A stretch of DNA of 64,000 nt from contig JACKHG010000002.1 in assembly GCA_020639115.1 (NCBI GenBank), positions 434,001 to 498,000 on the forward strand. The letters run 5' to 3'. The notes under the pieces are model-generated. The model did not search any database. It was not told the DNA's origin and saw only the letters and a program-made list of their open reading frames with translations. The stretch is from Phycisphaerales bacterium (GTDB taxonomy: Bacteria; Planctomycetota; Phycisphaerae; UBA1845). Numbering within the stretch: position 1 is the stretch's first letter; each line of letters begins with the position of its first letter. Position numbers and translations under genes: made by a program. Of this stretch, positions 8,909 through 17,256 are shown in pieces.

Positions 8909-11494
8909 ATGCGCTTCCGTGCGATCCTCTTATACGTCTGCTTTTTCCTCTCGGGGGCCAGCGCGCTCATCTACGAGATCGTCTGGCATCGCCAGTTGAC
9001 GCTGGTGTTCGGGCTGAGCACCTACAGCGTGGCGGCGGTGCTCGCGGCCTTCTTCGCCGGGTTGGCGCTCGGGGCGCGCCTCTTCAGCCGCTTGGCGGAT
9101 CGGGCGGCCCGCCCCGCGCACCTGTACGCCGGCCTGGAACTGTCGGTGGCCATCACGGCGGCTGCCACCGCGCTGGCGATTCCACTGATCATGCACCTGT
9201 TTGTTCCGCTCGTGCGGTGGTCCCCGGGTTGGCTGGCCTCCAACCTGATCCGTTTCGCCCTGGCGCTGGTGGCGCTGTGCGTACCCTGCATCCTGATCGG
9301 CGCGACGATGCCGATGATGGCCCGCCTGGTCGCCCGCCGCGCCGGACGCGTTGCCGTCGCCTTCGGGCGGTTCTACACGGTGAATACGCTCGGCGGGCTT
9401 GCGGGCGCTGCACTCGCCGGCTTCGTGCTCATCCGCTTCGTCGGCGTGCGGACGACGCTGCTCTTCGCCTTGGCCGGCAACGTGGCAGCCGCTCTGCTTG
9501 CCCTGCTCGTGGCACGCCTGCCCGCGGATGACGCTGGCGAAAACCGCGAGACGGATCGTAGTGGGGCCGTCGTGTCGGAATCATTGCACGCAGGCCCTGC
9601 GCCCGACGGCGCCATGGGGGCTCTGCCACATCCGCGCTTTGCCCTGACCGTGGCGGTGATCGCCGGATTCGCGGCGCTGGCCTATGAGGTGGTCTGGGTC
9701 CGGTTGCTCGCCGTGTACACGCTCAACAGCGTCTACGTGTTCACGATGGTCGTGACGGTGTATCTCGCGGCGCTGGCCATCGGTACCGGTATCGCGGCGC
9801 GCATGCTGCGCAGCGCCCGGTTCGACGCGGCGCGGGTGCTCGTGGTCGCGCAGATTCTGCTGGCGCTGTTGGTTCCCTGTCTGCTGGGATTGATTCCCGC
9901 AGCCAACCGCCTCGAAATCTACAAGACGGACGCGAGCGAACAGGTGATCTTCCTCGCGGAGTACGGTCTCACGCTCGCCGTCGTGTTCGTACCCACCGTA
10001 TTGCTCGGGCTGACGCTGCCACTGCTCGTGGCGCTTTTTGCCTCGGACGTCGCGCACGCGAGTCGAACGGTCGGGCGCATCTACGCGCTTAATTCGCTCG
10101 GTACGATCCTGGGGGCGGCGCTCACCGGTACGCTGCTGGTGCCGCTGGTCGGACTGCGCGGCACGCTCATGTTGCTGGCGGCGATCAACATGGCGACGGC
10201 TGCGGCGGCGGCCATGCTCACGCACCGCGACCAGCCCGTCCCGCGCACGGTTCTGCCTCTCGGAGCAGCCGCTTTCGCCCTGCTGCTCGCGGTGATGCCG
10301 ACCACGACACAGTTTCGCCGGCCCCTGGCGGATCCCGAGGATCTCGTGCTCTATTACGCGGAGGGACCTTCGGCGACCGTGCACGTCACCCAGGTCAACA
10401 CCGTGCAAAAGCCCTATCGGCAGCTCTGGGTGGACAGCAAGTCGGTCGCGGGAACCTACCCGGAGATCGTGACCGACCAGAAGATGCTCGCGCACCTGCC
10501 GCTGCTGCTGCACGAGAATCCCGAACGGGCCCTGACGGTCGGATTCGGCACGGGAGGCACTTCATATTCGATGCTGCAGCACCTCGTGCAGGTGCACTGT
10601 GTCGAGATCGAACCGAAGGTCCCGGCAGCGTATCGTTGGTTCGCGAGCGAGAATCACGACTTGGTCGGGCCCAACCACGACCGCGTGGACTTCCGCCTGA
10701 TCTTCGACGACGCCCGCGCCTGGCTGAACGTGGCGCCCGAGCCGTACGACGTCATCGTGACGGACGTGACCAGCATCCAGTACCGGGGCAATGGCAACCT
10801 GTACACGACCGACTACTTCCGGCTGATGCAGGAGCGCCTGGCACCGGGAGGCATCGCCGGCGCCTGGGTGCCGATCAGCGGGATCACGCCGGAGCAGCTC
10901 AAGATCCTGATCGCCTCGTTCCATGCCGTGTTTCCCCACACGAGCGTGTGGTACATGCTCAATATGCCGACCGATTTCGTGATCCTCATCGGGCAGGACC
11001 ACGCGCTGCGCATCCCGCTGGCAACGATCGCCGTGCGCATGCAGGCCAAGCTCGTCGATCGGGATCTGGCTGAGGTCGGCATGGACAATCCCTACAAGCT
11101 GGCGGCGTGCCTGCTGCTCGCCGAGGACGACGTGGACCGGTATGTCGGCACGCCGCCGCTGCACACCGACGATCACCCCGTGCTCGACTACCTCACGCAC
11201 GCGAGCCCGTACCTGAATACCCTAAGCGTGAACCTGCGCGCGATGGTTGCGGTGCGCAGCGATCCGGCTGCGTACTTCACCTCAATGCCCGCTGGCGAAG
11301 CGGAGGAGAATCCCCAAGACACCTGGCGCCGCTGGTACGCGGCCTCGGCGTACCTGCTGGAAGGGCACGCCGCATTCAGTGCGCACGGGCGCGATCGCGT
11401 GGAGCAGGCGCGGCCGGACTATGCCCAGGCCGCGCAGCTTGTTCCGCACGACACGTTCACGCAGCGTCTCGTCGACGAGACCAATTCCCCGTAA
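8909..11494 (+). CDS. Membrane protein fused to a spermidine-synthase-like domain
   Basis: The 861-residue product combines about a dozen predicted membrane helices with a soluble SpeE-like Rossmann domain. Two similar membrane blocks are visible: one from residue 1 to about 205 (SGASALIYEIVWHRQLTLVF) and one from about 240 to 480 (ALAYEVVWVRLLAVYTLN), each opening with the same YEhVWxRxL pattern, which suggests an internal duplication. The C-terminal part has a glycine-rich loop (VGFGTGGTSYS), VHCVEIEPKV and YDVIVTDVTSIQYRGNGNLYTTDYFRLM, matching the aminopropyltransferase fold. The family is annotated as fused MFS/spermidine synthase, but true polyamine synthesis is rarely shown; the last 130 residues look TPR-like (DYAQAAQLVPHD). 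The gene converges on the phosphoesterase gene 40 bp downstream. Confidence 0.85.
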   Translation: MRFRAILLYVCFFLSGASALIYEIVWHRQLTLVFGLSTYSVAAVLAAFFAGLALGARLFSRLADRAARPAHLYAGLELSVAITAAATALAIPLIMHLFVPLVRWSPGWLASNLIRFALALVALCVPCILIGATMPMMARLVARRAGRVAVAFGRFYTVNTLGGLAGAALAGFVLIRFVGVRTTLLFALAGNVAAALLALLVARLPADDAGENRETDRSGAVVSESLHAGPAPDGAMGALPHPRFALTVAVIAGFAALAYEVVWVRLLAVYTLNSVYVFTMVVTVYLAALAIGTGIAARMLRSARFDAARVLVVAQILLALLVPCLLGLIPAANRLEIYKTDASEQVIFLAEYGLTLAVVFVPTVLLGLTLPLLVALFASDVAHASRTVGRIYALNSLGTILGAALTGTLLVPLVGLRGTLMLLAAINMATAAAAAMLTHRDQPVPRTVLPLGAAAFALLLAVMPTTTQFRRPLADPEDLVLYYAEGPSATVHVTQVNTVQKPYRQLWVDSKSVAGTYPEIVTDQKMLAHLPLLLHENPERALTVGFGTGGTSYSMLQHLVQVHCVEIEPKVPAAYRWFASENHDLVGPNHDRVDFRLIFDDARAWLNVAPEPYDVIVTDVTSIQYRGNGNLYTTDYFRLMQERLAPGGIAGAWVPISGITPEQLKILIASFHAVFPHTSVWYMLNMPTDFVILIGQDHALRIPLATIAVRMQAKLVDRDLAEVGMDNPYKLAACLLLAEDDVDRYVGTPPLHTDDHPVLDYLTHASPYLNTLSVNLRAMVAVRSDPAAYFTSMPAGEAEENPQDTWRRWYAASAYLLEGHAAFSAHGRDRVEQARPDYAQAAQLVPHDTFTQRLVDETNSP

Positions 11495-11534
11495 GCGCCC
11501 AGTCCAATTCGTCGAGACGGATTGTCCGGGCGAC

Positions 11535-12620
11535 TCAGTGCTGCCCCGCCCGCTCCTTCAGCGCCAGCTCCCGCTGATGCTGCTGCTCCGCTGCGTACTC
11601 GGCGATCTTGCGGCGTTCGAGGTTGTCGGCGGACTCCAGGTGCGGCTCCCAGGGGAAGGTGCGGTGCTCCCAGGTGAGGTCGTCGCCGCGGCAGTGGAAC
11701 ATGGTGTAGCCGGGGGCGCTGCCCACCCAGTCGCCCGCCCACCAGGCGCCGCTCACCGCCGCGCTGGTGACGTACCACACGTCCTCGAAAAAGGTCGTCT
11801 CGATGCGGTGGCTGTGGCCCTGCAGCAACGCCTTGACCCCGTGGCGGCGGAGCACCTTGCGCAGGTCGACGGTGTCCCAGAGGACCATGGAGCCGTCCAT
11901 GGCCTTGTGGTCGCGGGCGCCGTTCTGCTGGCCGATGTTGCAGAAGGCGGCGATGTGGGTGAGCGCGACCGTCGGCCGGCCGGCGGCTGATCCGAGATCG
12001 TACGCGAGCCACTCGAGCTGCTCGGGTCCGATCCGCGGCTCGTATGCCGGGCCGTTCGGCCCGTTGATCGGGAAAATGCTATCGAGCACGACGAAGTGCC
12101 ACCCGCGGAAGTCGAAGCTGTAGTAGCTCTTTTCCCATTCGAGCCGTTCCATGATCATCCGCTTGCCGAGTTCGGGATCGTCCGCCCCGCACTTGCGCCG
12201 CGCGGACCAGCCCAGGGCATCGTGGTTGCCCATGCAGTAGTGCACCGGCATGCCCAGCCCCCCGGTCACCTCCTTGAACAGGCGAATCTGCTCGTCGAAA
12301 TCGGCCTTGGGCGTGTAGAGACCATCGAACGCGAGGTCGCCGCCGAGTAGGGCAAAAGCCGGCCTGGTCTTTTCGGCGAGTACGGTTTCCACGCAGCGCC
12401 GGTAGCCCTTGTCGCCCCAGCGCTTCGGCGTGACGTGCATGTCGGTCAGGTGGACGAAGCTGAAATCGCCAGCCGCGCCGTCGCCAGCAGTTTCCCCGGC
12501 AATACCCAGCGCGGGCAGGCCGGCGAGCGCACCTGCTCCGGCGGCGATTCCGCCCAGAAAGCCCCGTCGCGACAGAGTGCTCGGCCCCGGAACAGATGTC
12601 TCGCCTGGATATTCCGGCAT
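11535..12620 (-). CDS. Tat-exported calcineurin-like metallophosphoesterase
   Basis: The 361-residue protein starts with a twin-arginine signal (STLSRRGFLGG, then a hydrophobic Ala/Gly-rich stretch), so it is probably folded in the cytoplasm and exported. The metal-binding motifs of the calcineurin-like fold follow in order: HLTDMHV, LLGGDLAFDG, YCMGNHDALGW, ALTHIAAF and LLQGHSHRIE. These ligands hold two metal ions that hydrolyse phosphomono- or diesters; the substrate cannot be read from the sequence. I placed the start at ATG 12620, preceded by AGGAG about 9 nt upstream, instead of the longer frame that begins near 12701. The C-terminal tail is charged (ELALKERAGQH). It is a single-gene unit, convergent with the spermidine-synthase-like gene. 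Confidence 0.87.
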   Translation of the reverse strand: MPEYPGETSVPGPSTLSRRGFLGGIAAGAGALAGLPALGIAGETAGDGAAGDFSFVHLTDMHVTPKRWGDKGYRRCVETVLAEKTRPAFALLGGDLAFDGLYTPKADFDEQIRLFKEVTGGLGMPVHYCMGNHDALGWSARRKCGADDPELGKRMIMERLEWEKSYYSFDFRGWHFVVLDSIFPINGPNGPAYEPRIGPEQLEWLAYDLGSAAGRPTVALTHIAAFCNIGQQNGARDHKAMDGSMVLWDTVDLRKVLRRHGVKALLQGHSHRIETTFFEDVWYVTSAAVSGAWWAGDWVGSAPGYTMFHCRGDDLTWEHRTFPWEPHLESADNLERRKIAEYAAEQQHQRELALKERAGQH

Positions 12621-12718
12621 GAGTTCTGGCTCCTGGATGCGCACGAACGGCGTAGTGCCTGCACGCCGGCGCCATTCTGGACGCCAGCCGCATGGCGTCA
12701 ATTCTGTTGGCGTCGGCG

Positions 12719-12765
12719 CAAAAAGAGCGGGCCGCCGGCCTCGCTACACGAGGCCGGCGGCCCGC
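12719..12765 (-). terminator. Terminator of tRNA-Ser
   Basis: A 17-bp perfect stem (12749-12765 with 12727-12743) with a 5-nt loop is followed on the minus strand by TCTTTTT. Confidence 0.9.
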
Positions 12766-12774
12766 TGGCCAAAT

Positions 12775-12861
12775 CGGAGAGAGAGGGATTCGAACCCCCG
12801 CTACGGTTACCCGCAGACCGCATTTCGAATGCGGCGCCTTCAGCCGCTCGGCCATCTCTCC
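12775..12861 (-). tRNA. tRNA-Ser (anticodon CGA)
   Basis: An 87-nt class II tRNA: acceptor GGAGAGA/TCTCTCC, anticodon arm CCGCA-TTCGAAA-TGCGG with anticodon CGA, long variable arm, T arm GGGGG-TTCGAAT-CCCCC and discriminator G. CCA is not encoded. Confidence 0.93.
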
Positions 12862-12903
12862 TGTGGGCGTCGCCCCCGAAACCGGGGACCGACGGGACGG
12901 GGC

Positions 12904-12932
12904 AGTCTACTGGCTGGGCCTTTTTCCGGCAA
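12904..12932 (-). promoter_or_regulatory. Promoter of tRNA-Ser
   Basis: Read on the minus strand: TTGCCG (12932-12927), 17 bp, TAGACT (12909-12904). It gives a precursor leader of about 35-40 nt. Confidence 0.65.
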
Positions 12933-13052
12933 GGTGGGGGCAGCCGGCGGCGCGGCGTGCCGCCGCCGTTTTTCCCCTGATTCCGCGGAAAAACGGGCGC
13001 GGGGTCACCGGCGGGTTGACCTTCTCGCCGCCGTGCCGAACACTCCCGCATC

Positions 13053-14384
13053 ATGTCCTCCTGTCCCGCGGCCTGCGTCCACCGTGCGTCGATCCGCCGA
13101 GTCGCTCCCGCGGCTGTGGTCGCCCTGACGGTGTGGGCGGCGATCGCCGGGTGTGCGGGTCGCGAGTCAGCCGCCGTGAAGGGCCGGGCGAGGCTGACCG
13201 TCTGGGCCCATCACGGTCAACCGGCTGAGCGGGAGGCGCTGGCCGGTATCGTGGCCGCGTTCAACGCCGCTCACCCGGATGGGCCCGCCGTGGCGATCAG
13301 CTTTTTTCCCGATCGCCAGTACGCCGACAAGGTCTCGATCGCCTCGGCGACGGGGCGGTTGCCGGACGTGGTCGAGGTCGATGGGCCGTACGTGGGACCG
13401 TGGGCGGCGGAGGGCCTGCTCAAGCCGCTCGACGGCTTCGTCGACGACGCGCTCCGCGCGGACTTCCTGCCGACCATCATCGCCCAGGGCACGTTCCAGG
13501 ACTGCCTCTACGCGCTGGGGGCGTTCGATTCCGCGCTGGTGGTTTACTACAACCGCGACATCATCGCCCGCGCGGGCCTCGCGCCGCCCGAGCACGTAGC
13601 CGACGCGTGGGACTGGGCGACGTTCAGGGCGGCGCTGGAGAAGGCCAAGCCGTACGTCGCCGTGCCGCTGGCGCTGCACGTGGACGAGCCCGGCGACGAA
13701 TGGATGACCTACGCGTTCGCGCCGCTCATCTGGTCGAACGGCGGCGCCCTGATCGACGTGCAGCACGGCCGGACCATCGGGGTTCTCGACGGCCCGCAGG
13801 CGGTCGCGGCCATCACCAAGTGGCAGCGGCTCATTACGGACGGGCTGGCGGAGGCATCATCAGTAAATCCCAATTTGTTCGCGGCGGGCGACGCAGCCTT
13901 CGATTGGTCCGGCCACTGGATGCTGCCCGCCTTCGAGCAGACCGCAGGGCTCGACTTCGGCGCGATGCCGCTGCCGCGGACCGGTGACCGCAGCGTCACG
14001 TCGGCGGGAAGCTGGTGCTGGGGTATTTCCCGGGATTGCCGCGATCCCGCGGCTGCGTGGCGGTTCATCGCCTGGTTGCTCGATCCCGAGCGCGGCATCA
14101 AGCCGATCGTGGAGGCGAACGGCGCGGTGCCCGCGCGGCGCAGCGCATTTGCGCTCTTTCCGGAGTACGATTCGGGCGTGCGCCGGCTGTTTCGCGAGCA
14201 GCTCGAGACCAGCGCCCGGGCCCGGCCGCGCACCGCGGTTTACCTGGCGTTGACGACGAGCTTCGCCCGGGCCCTGCGCGACATCGCGCTGGGCGCGGAC
14301 GTGGCGGCAGCGCTGCACCAGGCGGCTGAGAGCGTGCAGCACGACCTGGATCGGAGGCGGGCGCGCAGGGAGGCTGGCCGATGA
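13053..14384 (+). CDS. Sugar ABC transporter substrate-binding lipoprotein
   Basis: The 443-residue protein belongs to the family 1 solute-binding proteins (MalE/UgpB-like) that capture sugars outside the inner membrane. It starts with a lipoprotein signal ending in IAGC. The mature part shows the usual order: RLTVWAHHGQPAEREALAGIVAAFNAAHP, the ATGRLPDVVEVDGPYVGPWAAEGLLKPLDGF segment, ALVVYYNRDIIARAGL, WSNGGALID and the C-terminal SAGSWCWGISRDCRDPAAAWRFIAWLL. Its stop codon overlaps the first permease gene by 4 bp, so all three genes form one operon. No ATPase gene is included; a shared MsmK-like ATPase encoded elsewhere is the usual solution. The substrate is unknown, although the sucrose cluster lies immediately downstream. 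Confidence 0.9.
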   Translation: MSSCPAACVHRASIRRVAPAAVVALTVWAAIAGCAGRESAAVKGRARLTVWAHHGQPAEREALAGIVAAFNAAHPDGPAVAISFFPDRQYADKVSIASATGRLPDVVEVDGPYVGPWAAEGLLKPLDGFVDDALRADFLPTIIAQGTFQDCLYALGAFDSALVVYYNRDIIARAGLAPPEHVADAWDWATFRAALEKAKPYVAVPLALHVDEPGDEWMTYAFAPLIWSNGGALIDVQHGRTIGVLDGPQAVAAITKWQRLITDGLAEASSVNPNLFAAGDAAFDWSGHWMLPAFEQTAGLDFGAMPLPRTGDRSVTSAGSWCWGISRDCRDPAAAWRFIAWLLDPERGIKPIVEANGAVPARRSAFALFPEYDSGVRRLFREQLETSARARPRTAVYLALTTSFARALRDIALGADVAAALHQAAESVQHDLDRRRARREAGR

Positions 14385-15274
14385 ATGCCGGACGCAGGGA
14401 GTGGCCAGCGGCTGTGCTGCTGCTGGCCCCGGCGGCGCTGCTGATCACGCTGTTCGTGCTGGTGCCGGCGGCTGCGATGGTGAATACCAGTCTGCACCTG
14501 CAGAGCCTGACGGCGCCGCAGACGGGGCCGGCGGCTGGTCTCGACAATTACCGGGCGGTGATCGCCGATCCGGATTTTCGGAGTGCGACGGGTAACACTG
14601 CGTTCTTTGCCGTGCTGGTCGTTCCGGTGCAGACCGCGCTGGCCCTGCTGCTGGCGCTGTGGGTGGACGGTCCGGGCTGGTGGCGCCGGGTCTTGCGGCT
14701 CGCGGTGTTCATTCCGACGACGCTGTCGCTGACGGTCACCGCGGTGCTCTGGAAGCTGCTCTACGAGCCGGCGGGCGCGGCGGGCAGCGGGCTGATCAAC
14801 GGCCTCTTCCAGGCCGTCGGCATCGCGCCCCAGCCGTTCCTGACCAGTCCGCACCAGGCGCTGCTCTGCATCGTCTTCATGAGCATCTGGCAGGGCGTGG
14901 GTTTCCAGATGATGATCTTCCTCGCGGGCCTGCAGACGATTCCGGACCAGCAGTACGAGGCCGCCACGCTGGACGGCGCCGGCAGCAGTCGCCAGTTCCT
15001 GCACGTCACGCTCCCGGGCATCGCCCCGACGCTCGCGGTCGTGGTGACGGTGACGACGATCTTCGCGCTCAAGCTGTTCGTCCAGCCATACCTGATGACG
15101 CACGGCGGGCCGTTGGGAACAACACAATCGCTCGTGCAGTACATGGTCCGCGCGGCGTTCACGCATCGGGACCTCGGGCTGGCCTGTGCAGCCGGGGTGC
15201 TGTTCCTCCTTGCGGTCGGTGCGGTCACGGTCGGGCAGCGGCTTCTGGCCCGGCGCTGGGAGGCGGCCTCGTGA
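14381..15274 (+). CDS. Sugar ABC transporter permease, MalF-like
   Basis: The 297-residue permease has six predicted helices, beginning with VLLLAPAALLITLFVLVPAAAM. The cytoplasmic EAA loop that docks the ATPase reads YEAATLDGAGSSRQFLHVTLPGIAPT (about 190-215). It is of the short MalF type found with family 1 sugar-binding proteins. The ATG overlaps the stop of the binding-protein gene (ATGA), and the stop overlaps the GTG of the next permease, indicating translational coupling. Confidence 0.92.
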   Translation: MNAGRREWPAAVLLLAPAALLITLFVLVPAAAMVNTSLHLQSLTAPQTGPAAGLDNYRAVIADPDFRSATGNTAFFAVLVVPVQTALALLLALWVDGPGWWRRVLRLAVFIPTTLSLTVTAVLWKLLYEPAGAAGSGLINGLFQAVGIAPQPFLTSPHQALLCIVFMSIWQGVGFQMMIFLAGLQTIPDQQYEAATLDGAGSSRQFLHVTLPGIAPTLAVVVTVTTIFALKLFVQPYLMTHGGPLGTTQSLVQYMVRAAFTHRDLGLACAAGVLFLLAVGAVTVGQRLLARRWEAAS

Positions 15275-16131
15275 GCGCGCTGCGGAGGACATCCGGGTGG
15301 TGGCAGGCGCCGGCTGCGTTGCTCGTCGCGGCGTTGTTCATCGCGCCGGTGGTGTGGATGGCGGCTGCCTCGCTCAAGCCCAACGCGCGCATCCATCGCG
15401 ACGTGGACTCGCTGCGCAGCTTCCTGCCCGAGCCGTTCACCCTCGAGAACTACTCCGCCGCCCTGGCACGCAGCCACCTGGGTACGACGCTGGTGAACAC
15501 GCTGGTCGTGGTGGTCGTGATCGCGGGTCTGGGCGTTCTGGTGAACGGGGCGGCGGCGTTCGCCTTCGCGCGCCTCAGTTTCCGGGGCCGGGACTGGCTT
15601 TTTGGCATCCTGGTGGCCAGCATCATCCTGCCGATCGAGGTGATCGTCATCCCGCTCTTCATGACCGTGCGCACGTCGGCGTTCGCCATGGACTATCTCG
15701 GCGAACGGCCGTGGACGCTGGCGGCGCTGAGTTTGCCGTTCGCCGCGAAGGCCTTCAACATCTTCCTGCTGCGCCAGCACTTCCTGTCGCATCCGCGGGC
15801 GCTGGAGGAGGCGGCGCTGCTCGACGGCGCCGGGTGGATCACGGTGTTCTGGCGCATCGCGCTGCCCAACGCCAAGCCGGCGCTGGTGACCGTGGTGCTG
15901 CTCGACTTCGTGGTGCATTGGAACGACTTTCTCTGGCCGCTGGTGGTGTGCCAGGGGCAGGACACGCGCACGGTGCAGCTTGGTATGGGGAATTTCTTTA
16001 CGCAGCCGCCGATCTCGTGGGGCGCGATCCTGGCCTATGCGCTGCTCATCACGGCGCCGCTGACGCTCGCGTTCGCGGTCGGCCAGCGCTGGCTGGCGAA
16101 GTCGATCGCGACGAGCGGGCTGCGTGGATAG
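15271..16131 (+). CDS. Sugar ABC transporter permease, MalG-like
   Basis: The 286-residue product is the second permease. It has six helices and the EAA loop LEEAALLDGAGWITVFWRIALPNAKPA (about 187-212), followed by WNDFLWPLVVCQ, a hallmark of MalG-type subunits. The start is GTG 15271, which overlaps the preceding TGA by four bases (GTGA). The longer open frame from 14659 is only read-through of the overlapping permease gene in another frame. With the upstream two genes it would form a binding-protein-dependent sugar importer lacking only its ATPase. Confidence 0.92.
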   Translation: MSALRRTSGWWQAPAALLVAALFIAPVVWMAAASLKPNARIHRDVDSLRSFLPEPFTLENYSAALARSHLGTTLVNTLVVVVVIAGLGVLVNGAAAFAFARLSFRGRDWLFGILVASIILPIEVIVIPLFMTVRTSAFAMDYLGERPWTLAALSLPFAAKAFNIFLLRQHFLSHPRALEEAALLDGAGWITVFWRIALPNAKPALVTVVLLDFVVHWNDFLWPLVVCQGQDTRTVQLGMGNFFTQPPISWGAILAYALLITAPLTLAFAVGQRWLAKSIATSGLRG

Positions 16132-16217
16132 TGAATTCCCAAAAGGGGGCACAGCGGGGCGCGGGCCGCCGCTGCTGTAAAAATAGGGCGGGGTTAAGTA
16201 ATCCTTTATCCCGCAGG

Positions 16218-16245
16218 TTGTCGCAAAACGCGCTTCTGGTACACT
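16218..16245 (+). promoter_or_regulatory. Promoter of the sucrose cluster
   Basis: TTGTCG (16218-16223), 16 bp, TACACT (16240-16245), 39 bp before the fructokinase ATG. It implies that the cluster can be transcribed apart from the ABC transporter genes. Confidence 0.5.
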
Positions 16246-16284
16246 ACAATCCGGGCGACCGGAACACAGACAGGATGTAATTGC

Positions 16285-17205
16285 ATGACCGTGGCCGCCA
16301 ACCATACCGTCGTCGGGCTGGGAGAGATTCTCTGGGATTGCTTCGGCACGGAGCGGCGTCCCGGCGGGGCGCCGGCCAACGTCGCCGCGCACGCCGCGCA
16401 GCTCGGCGCGCGCGGAATCGTGTGCTCGCGTGTGGGCAACGACGCGCTGGGGGAGGAGATCTGCGCGTACCTGATGAGCCGCGGACTCTCCGTCGACTAC
16501 GTGCAACGCGACGATGACCACGCGACCGGGACGGTGACGGTCGACGCCACGCGGCCGGACGATCCGAAGTACGTGATCCACGAGGATGTCGCGTGGGACC
16601 ACATCGAGTTCACGCCGCGTATCGAGCAACTCATGCAGTCGGCGGATGCGGTGTGCTTCGGCACGCTCGCGCAGCGCAGTCCGACGAGCGCCGCGGCGAT
16701 CCAGCGCGCCGTCGCGGCGGCCGGTGACGCCCTCGTGGTTTTCGACGTCAACCTGCGGCAGAACTGGTATACGCGCGACACGCTCGCGCAGTCGCTGCGC
16801 GCGTGCTCCGCGCTCAAGATCAACGCGCACGAACTGACCGTGATCGACGCGCTGCTGCAGATCAACGCGCCCGAGCCCGGCGTCTTCGCCGCGCGGCTCG
16901 CGGAGCGCTACGGTATCGAGCTCATCTGCGTCACCCGCGGGAGCCAGGGCTGCCTGCTCTGGTCGGCGGGCGAGATCGCGGATACGCCCGGCCGGCCGGT
17001 CCACGTGGTGGACGCGGTGGGCGCCGGCGACGCGTTCTGCGGAGCGCTGATCACTGCGCGGCTAAAGGGCTGGCCGCTCGCGGAGACGGCGCGCTTCGCG
17101 AACGAGGTGGGCGCACTCGTGGCGAGCCGGGCCGGCGCCGTACCCGATCTCATCGAGCCTTACGCAGCCCTGGTCCGCCAGTTCGAAGGGAAAGCAGACG
17201 TTTAG
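16285..17205 (+). CDS. PfkB-family fructokinase
   Basis: The 306-residue kinase has the PfkB signature 1 region (RRPGGAPANVAAHAAQLGARG, near 25-45) and the ATP and catalytic motif DAVGAGDAFCGALITA (about 234-249) with the catalytic Asp in GAGD. The start GLGEILWDCF and the Gly-Gly-Ala-Pro-Ala-Asn sequence match fructokinases (fructose to fructose 6-phosphate) better than ribokinases or 1-phosphofructokinases. The neighbouring sucrose-phosphate synthase and sucrose synthase genes support this: fructose released from sucrose would be phosphorylated and returned to the sucrose-phosphate synthase reaction. It is the first gene of the cluster and is followed by a 51-bp gap. Confidence 0.88.
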   Translation: MTVAANHTVVGLGEILWDCFGTERRPGGAPANVAAHAAQLGARGIVCSRVGNDALGEEICAYLMSRGLSVDYVQRDDDHATGTVTVDATRPDDPKYVIHEDVAWDHIEFTPRIEQLMQSADAVCFGTLAQRSPTSAAAIQRAVAAAGDALVVFDVNLRQNWYTRDTLAQSLRACSALKINAHELTVIDALLQINAPEPGVFAARLAERYGIELICVTRGSQGCLLWSAGEIADTPGRPVHVVDAVGAGDAFCGALITARLKGWPLAETARFANEVGALVASRAGAVPDLIEPYAALVRQFEGKADV

Positions 17206-17256
17206 GCTGCGCAGCCGGCGGCGCGCCGCGGACCCGCCCTGCAGGGATTGACTTAC

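Noticed and set aside
11495..11534. Bidirectional terminator between the SpeE-like and phosphoesterase genes
   Set aside because: Only short interrupted pairing (CGCCC/GGGCG) and no T-tract on either strand.
14761..17004. 747-codon minus-strand ORF across the permease and fructokinase genes
   Set aside because: Long antisense frames are expected at this GC content. The sense frames carry clear family motifs; this one is His/Arg/Gln-rich without any.
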